A stretch of 64,000 nucleotides of DNA, taken from Paenibacillus uliginis N3/975. GTDB taxonomy: Bacteria; Bacillota; Bacilli; Paenibacillales; Paenibacillaceae. The position numbers were made by a program, and so were the translations under genes. Positions within the stretch are counted from its first letter, which is position 1, and every line of letters begins with the position of its first letter. The notes beneath the pieces were generated by a model. It was not told where the DNA came from, did not search any database, and was given only the letters and a program-made list of their open reading frames with translations. Positions 59,947 through 64,000 of this stretch are shown piece by piece. The DNA is taken from contig NZ_LT840184.1 of NCBI RefSeq assembly GCF_900177425.1, positions 3,760,263 through 3,824,262 on the forward strand, in the 5' to 3' direction.

Positions 59947-61080
59947 TCAATGCAGCAGATCTTCAGAGTCGCCGATATGTAGACATGCTTCAGCGGCTTT
60001 CAGGCCGAGTGCCGTCATTCGAATAACTGTGCCTGACTGCTCGCTTTCCCCGATCCGCAGCATCCCTAAATGCATAAGCATTCGGATTACGCGCTGATCC
60101 ATGATCGTTTGGGGAGTGTCATAATAAAAAGGGCGGATTAACCAACCCAACGACTCGTAAAGGGATGCCGTGGTTACCCAATCTTTTGCACATTGGCTTA
60201 TCCAATATACTAGAGAGGATAGATTAGGAACGGCGCCTTTATAAAGTCTTAACCAGAAGCGGAATATCTGTATCACGCTTACTTGATTTCCTTCTCCAAG
60301 GAATTGTCTGCCCCGGTCAGATAGAACGAGACGGCTTCCCGATTCTCTGATCCATTGCCGGGCATAAGCGTAATCATAAAGAAGAGCAAATCTGTCGGGA
60401 TATTCCGTACAAGACCGGCCATAGCCGAATCTCCAAGCCCCCTTTGAAATCAACGGCTCGGTAATGTGAAGCGAGCTCATCATTTGCTGCTGATAGCGGC
60501 GATACATAAACCCTTCTGCATTCAACTCGATTTCGTGTCCCTCTACAAACTTTAAGAGTAGAAGCATGTCCGTTGAAACCAATCCCTGCTCGTCCCGATA
60601 GGCGGTTGGCTCCGGAGAATGCTGTAGTGCGTCTTGTAATTTTGCTCCGAGCACATCTCGAAAACGATGCTTCAAGTCAGACGGCACCTGAAAGGTGTAT
60701 TTCGTCGAATGAGTAAAGCCGTTAAACAGCCAACCGCTTCGGCGGTATCTGGCTACGGTTTCTCTTGGGCTTTCTGTCTTAATGGGCTTTCCCTTTTTCT
60801 CCACAACCACTTCTTCCTCAGAAGCGTGGCGGATCGTCGCTGTCAATTCCTCCAGGCTGTAACCGCCGCGGGCATCAAACACAAGACTGTTCAGAAACCT
60901 AAGATCCGAAACAGACAACTGTCCAATCTGTTCCTCGAAAAAATCTCTCCGGCCAAGCTTGATCAAGATGCTCTGTATCAGATCATGCTTAGAATTCCGC
61001 TTGCAATCACAATCATAGTAGTTGGCTATGTTGCTTAGTTGTCCAATGTCGGCATAAGTGAGCATATCCGCTAGATTCAT
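59947..61080 (-). CDS. Protein of unknown function, possible helicase-associated winged-helix protein
   Basis: 377 residues, soluble, with a cysteine pair in YYDCDCKRN near the N-terminus and several helical winged-helix-like stretches (for example FLNSLVFDARGGYSLEELTA; LYESLGWLIRPFYYDTPQ). It resembles the non-helicase part of XPB-type proteins or a transcription-related domain, but I cannot assign a family with confidence. The cysteines could bind metal. It stands alone between a carbonic-anhydrase-like gene and a 280-base gap. Confidence 0.6.
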   Translation of the reverse strand: MNLADMLTYADIGQLSNIANYYDCDCKRNSKHDLIQSILIKLGRRDFFEEQIGQLSVSDLRFLNSLVFDARGGYSLEELTATIRHASEEEVVVEKKGKPIKTESPRETVARYRRSGWLFNGFTHSTKYTFQVPSDLKHRFRDVLGAKLQDALQHSPEPTAYRDEQGLVSTDMLLLLKFVEGHEIELNAEGFMYRRYQQQMMSSLHITEPLISKGAWRFGYGRSCTEYPDRFALLYDYAYARQWIRESGSRLVLSDRGRQFLGEGNQVSVIQIFRFWLRLYKGAVPNLSSLVYWISQCAKDWVTTASLYESLGWLIRPFYYDTPQTIMDQRVIRMLMHLGMLRIGESEQSGTVIRMTALGLKAAEACLHIGDSEDLLH

Positions 61081-61306
61081 CTTCCATCGCCCTCACCGTT
61101 TTACTTCCATTATGGGGATGTTCAGCCCATTTGATACATGTTCCAACGTGCTGTTGTCCACATTTTTAACGGATTTCGGTCATTGTAAACATCTAAATCA
61201 CAACTTTTTGCGATTTTATTTTTTAGAATTTTTGCCGTCTACTTCATTTTTATGCAACTCTAAACATTGCTAGAATATCAACGCTGAACCGACAGATCAG
61301 CATACC
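61081..61306. other. Intergenic stretch without a recognisable gene
   Basis: AT-rich DNA between the unknown gene and the terminator of the MBL gene. It probably contains the promoter of the former. No repeat or RNA motif seen. Confidence 0.5.
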
Positions 61307-61334
61307 AAAAAAGAGACCCCTCAAAGGAGTCTCT
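61307..61334 (-). terminator. Terminator after the MBL hydrolase gene
   Basis: AGAGACCCC-TCAAA-GGAGTCTCT stem; the A run on its left gives a T tail on the minus strand. Confidence 0.88.
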
Positions 61335-61360
61335 AATTGTTACTAAGGCTTAAGGCATTT

Positions 61361-62212
61361 TTACTGCATATAACCATTTATGAAAAATTGTATCGTTTCC
61401 GTCTCAAGTTCATTCAGCGGTCTCTGGAGCATAGCAGACATCTCTTCCGCAACGAGCCCTGTATCTCCTTTAAAGCGCTCCGTCAGCTCCGCCGAATTTG
61501 ATAGCAGATCGAGATACGCCCGATATTCTTCCCTTGTCATGGGCTGTTCTGCATGAGACAGGAAAGCTATTTCCGTGTCATATTGTTCAAGCTTAGCGAT
61601 CATATTGGTTACCTTCTCCACCGTATAACACCAATTTTTTGCGTACATATTGGCATAAAGACAATCCCCGAGAAAAAGAATCTTCTCCACAGGTATATAG
61701 ATAATGGAAGAGTCAGGCGAATGATCACCGCCAACATGTTCAATAATACAAGTAACTCCGCCCAAATTAAGTGACATTTTTGAAGTAAATGTCATATCAG
61801 GGGTTGGAATCATGATGTCTCGTTGTTCAGGGAACTCTTTTTTTATGGCATCTGCGCAAAAAGGTATTTCACTGCCCTCTCTTACACGTTCGTCCAAAGC
61901 ACTGTCTTCCCAGGATAACAGCTGCATTTCCTTTACACGGTCTAATGTCCCGGTGAAACATATAATAGGCATATTCATTTCACTTAGGCCAAAAACATGG
62001 TCCCAATGCCAATGTGTTAAAACAAGCCAGTCTCCCTTAATGTTCTTCTCACCTAATTGAGAAAGCCATTGCTTCGCATGGTCTGCAGAGTTTCCCGCAT
62101 CGATGATCAGTGTATACTTATCTCCCGAAATCGCAGCCAACACAGGCCGATCCGTTTCCTGATAAGGCGGCAAGTAGACGAAACGCTCCGATACTCTAAC
62201 TAATTGCTGCAT
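61361..62212 (-). CDS. Metallo-beta-lactamase-fold hydrolase
   Basis: 283 residues. The metal motif is LTHWHWDHVFGL, with later His in EHVGGDHSPDSS and the Asp in FLGDCLY and His in FLSHAEQP. No extra lactamase features; substrate unknown (thioester, lactone and phosphonate-type hydrolases all fit). AAGGAG precedes the ATG at 62212. A phosphatase gene is upstream in the same direction. Confidence 0.86.
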   Translation of the reverse strand: MQQLVRVSERFVYLPPYQETDRPVLAAISGDKYTLIIDAGNSADHAKQWLSQLGEKNIKGDWLVLTHWHWDHVFGLSEMNMPIICFTGTLDRVKEMQLLSWEDSALDERVREGSEIPFCADAIKKEFPEQRDIMIPTPDMTFTSKMSLNLGGVTCIIEHVGGDHSPDSSIIYIPVEKILFLGDCLYANMYAKNWCYTVEKVTNMIAKLEQYDTEIAFLSHAEQPMTREEYRAYLDLLSNSAELTERFKGDTGLVAEEMSAMLQRPLNELETETIQFFINGYMQ

Positions 62213-62275
62213 TTAGTTTAATCTCCTTAACTCATCAAATTGTTCGACTACATAAACGGATCGAAAATGTTCGGA

Positions 62276-62863
62276 TCAGTGTTGTTTCTCCAATAGATGT
62301 CTCGTACAGTTAAACAGCAGCGGAACCCAGTCCACATCCTTTTTCTCTAGTATTGTAATAGACAGATTTCCGATTCTCTCTACAATGCGGTCTTTGTACA
62401 GCGTGCCGTACAGTTGGGCAAGAAAGCCTCCGTGACTGACGACCAACATATTACCTTTGGGATACTTATTCCACATTTCTTCCAGAAATTCCATTCCTCT
62501 TGCTTGAAGGTCCAGATCCGTCTCCTGTCCCAAATCCTGAAGCTTCCATTCCTCTCCAAAACGCATCTCTCGCTCAGAGGCGGTAAGTCCTTCCACCTGA
62601 CCGTATGCTCGCTCGCGCAGGCGGATATCAGGCTCAAGCATAGGAATGTTCAACATGGAGGCTATAATGGACCCTGTCTCTTCTGCACGTGATAAACTGC
62701 TACTGACGATAAAATCCCATTTATACGGTTCTTGAAGCAGACGTTCTCCCAGCAACCGTGCCTGAAGGCGCCCCTCCTCATTCAACGGAATATCTGTCTG
62801 CCCTTGAATTTTACCAATAGCATTCCAATCTGTCAGACCGTGACGTATAAAGCCGATCAGCAT
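62276..62863 (-). CDS. Histidine phosphatase (phosphoglycerate-mutase-like)
   Basis: 195 residues with the RHG motif IGFIRHGLTDWNAIGK, LRERAYGQVEG and the second His in VVSHGGFLA. Start at 62863 with GGAGGAGG upstream. Typical broad phosphatase of the cobC/PhoE group in Bacilli; substrate unknown. Confidence 0.9.
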   Translation of the reverse strand: MLIGFIRHGLTDWNAIGKIQGQTDIPLNEEGRLQARLLGERLLQEPYKWDFIVSSSLSRAEETGSIIASMLNIPMLEPDIRLRERAYGQVEGLTASEREMRFGEEWKLQDLGQETDLDLQARGMEFLEEMWNKYPKGNMLVVSHGGFLAQLYGTLYKDRIVERIGNLSITILEKKDVDWVPLLFNCTRHLLEKQH

Positions 62864-62903
62864 CCTTAAGCCTCCTCCATACCATTATTTTAGTAAAGAT
62901 ATA

Positions 62904-63509
62904 TTAACGTCTTACGACTCGGTTTAGTCTCATTAAGAAAAACAGTGCAAGTCCTACACCCAGCACAGACAAAACCATCCAGTACTGCGGCTGACTTGGA
63001 TCTATACCTACTACCAAGGGATCAATAATACCGCTGTTCGTCCCTGGAATTTTGTATTTTTGACCCTCCGTAATAATCGAACCGTCTCCCGCAACACCGG
63101 TTGGCAGAATACCTGTGACCGGCATTTCAGGTTGTAGTTTTTTAGTATTACCCCTGAAAGCGAAATATAAAAAACTGCTGCCAAACAAAGCGGCAAAACC
63201 AGATATCATGAGTATTAATCGTTTACGGAATATACGCCCAACGGATTTCCCCTTTTCGTTCTCTTCAACGAGCCGAGGAAAATCACGATAGATACGATCC
63301 ATAACATTTCGGTTGATACTTTCAGCCCTTGCTTCTAATACTTCATGTTCCAGTTCATGAACGATCCTGAGACTCTCTTCAAACATTTCATATTCCATTG
63401 CACATGAGCGGCATGTCTGTATATGCTGTCTCAGCCTGATTCGCCTCAGATCGTTGTCCGGGAGATCCCAGACGTACCCCATCAGCTCTTGGGCTTCCTC
63501 GCAATTCAT
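62904..63509 (-). CDS. Anti-sigma factor with zinc-finger (ZAS) domain
   Basis: 201 residues. The N-terminal zinc motif is H29-x3-C33-x2-C36 (LRQHIQTCRSC). A membrane helix (about 97-115) and a second near the C-terminus (about 177-196) place a Gly-rich stretch outside. The start overlaps the sigma gene stop (ATGA). A likely membrane anti-sigma released by an envelope signal. Confidence 0.9.
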   Translation of the reverse strand: MNCEEAQELMGYVWDLPDNDLRRIRLRQHIQTCRSCAMEYEMFEESLRIVHELEHEVLEARAESINRNVMDRIYRDFPRLVEENEKGKSVGRIFRKRLILMISGFAALFGSSFLYFAFRGNTKKLQPEMPVTGILPTGVAGDGSIITEGQKYKIPGTNSGIIDPLVVGIDPSQPQYWMVLSVLGVGLALFFLMRLNRVVRR

Positions 63510-64000
63510 CTGCTGCTCATCCCTTCGAGTTCCGTATATAGCGGCTCAGCGAAATAAGGCTCGAGTTGTATCTTTACACTGCCCCGTGCTCTAAATAACA
63601 AGGATTTAACCGAGCTAACGGTTTGTCCCAAAATATCCGCGATTTCTTGATAGTCCAACTGATCGTACTCACGCAGAATAAGCGCCGAGCGCTGTTTTTC
63701 CGGTAAATTATTGATTGCTTCACGTACTAAAGCTACCCGCTCGCTGCGAAGAATTGCCTGCTCCGGTGCAATTTCCAGTGGAGCGATTGGAACGACGCCG
63801 CTTTCTTCCAATGGAAGAGTGCCCCTGCGCTGCTTCCGGAGCTCACTGAGCACGGTATTACGTGCAATCGTATATAACCAGGTTGAGAACGAAGCGTCCA
63901 CCTCGCGGAAAGAGTGCAAACTGCGGAAAGCTTTGTAGAACGTTTCCGAGCATAAATCCTCAGCTATTAGCTCCAAGTTAGAGCTTTTTAACATATGATA
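63506..64000 (-). CDS. ECF sigma factor, C-terminal part (runs off the window)
   Basis: About 165 residues lie in the window; the N-terminus is beyond 64000. Region 2 is visible from EDLCSETFYKAFRSLHSF and STWLYTIARNTVLSELRK, and region 4 from LPEKQRSALILREYDQLDYQ with VSSVKSLLFRARG. An ATG near 63994 is internal to the family. It is coupled to the ZAS anti-sigma gene. Confidence 0.93.
   Translation of the reverse strand, partial: YHMLKSSNLELIAEDLCSETFYKAFRSLHSFREVDASFSTWLYTIARNTVLSELRKQRRGTLPLEESGVVPIAPLEIAPEQAILRSERVALVREAINNLPEKQRSALILREYDQLDYQEIADILGQTVSSVKSLLFRARGSVKIQLEPYFAEPLYTELEGMSSR

Overview
This window looks like a chromosomal segment of a Paenibacillus-type member of the Bacillota. 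The basis is the long run of genes in Bacillus subtilis-like order (qcrABC, ypjA, ypjB, ypjC, ypjD, dapB, mgsA, bshB1, bshA, cca, birA, panBCD, dinG, ypmB, asnS, dnaD), strong AGGAGG-type ribosome binding sites, a proline T-box leader, bacillithiol genes, and Gram-positive sigma/anti-sigma and PepSY genes. The species is inferred from gene content only.

Region 1 (1-10.5 kb): the 5' end of leuC faces a divergent LysR regulator across an intergenic stretch with two copies of an ATAG-N7-CTAT dyad. Then come a methionine-salvage amidase (mtnU) and aminotransferase (mtnE), a proline-specific T-box with proBAC, and mtnW, mtnX and mtnB translationally coupled behind proC. Methionine salvage genes therefore appear to sit downstream of a proline-sensing leader.

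Region 2 (10.5-22.4 kb, mostly minus strand): an ECF sigma/anti-sigma operon with two membrane proteins, cysK, a CPBP protease homologue, a DinB-like protein, three consecutive HAD phosphatase genes (the middle one frameshifted), and two PepSY genes downstream of a two-component system. The two PepSY genes share a direct-repeat site that may be the response regulator's binding site.

Region 3 (22.6-31.85 kb) is an accessory island. It carries a Tn554-like transposase trio in which tnpA and tnpB are frameshifted. A family of about 18-bp repeats (AGTCTAAYACTTTATTTT and its complement) lies at several presumed element ends. A GNAT gene sits in a small element with inverted ends that seems to have inserted into an older repeat element. 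There are also a broken copper-amine-oxidase-N-domain gene, an IS3 remnant, a small lipoprotein and a beta-lactamase-fold serine hydrolase flanked by CCCGTTAG motifs.

Region 4 (31.85-64 kb) is conserved housekeeping DNA, almost all on the minus strand: dnaD, asnS, ackA, hbd, an FtsH-like protease with a membrane partner under a 16-bp palindrome, ypmB, mtaD, rex, dinG, panBCD with a structured leader, birA, cca, bacillithiol genes, mgsA, dapB, the menaquinol-cytochrome c reductase operon, a gamma-carbonic-anhydrase-like protein, an MBL hydrolase, a histidine phosphatase and, at the edge, a second sigma/anti-sigma pair. B. subtilis has aspB between ypmB and asnS; it is absent here and other genes occupy the interval.
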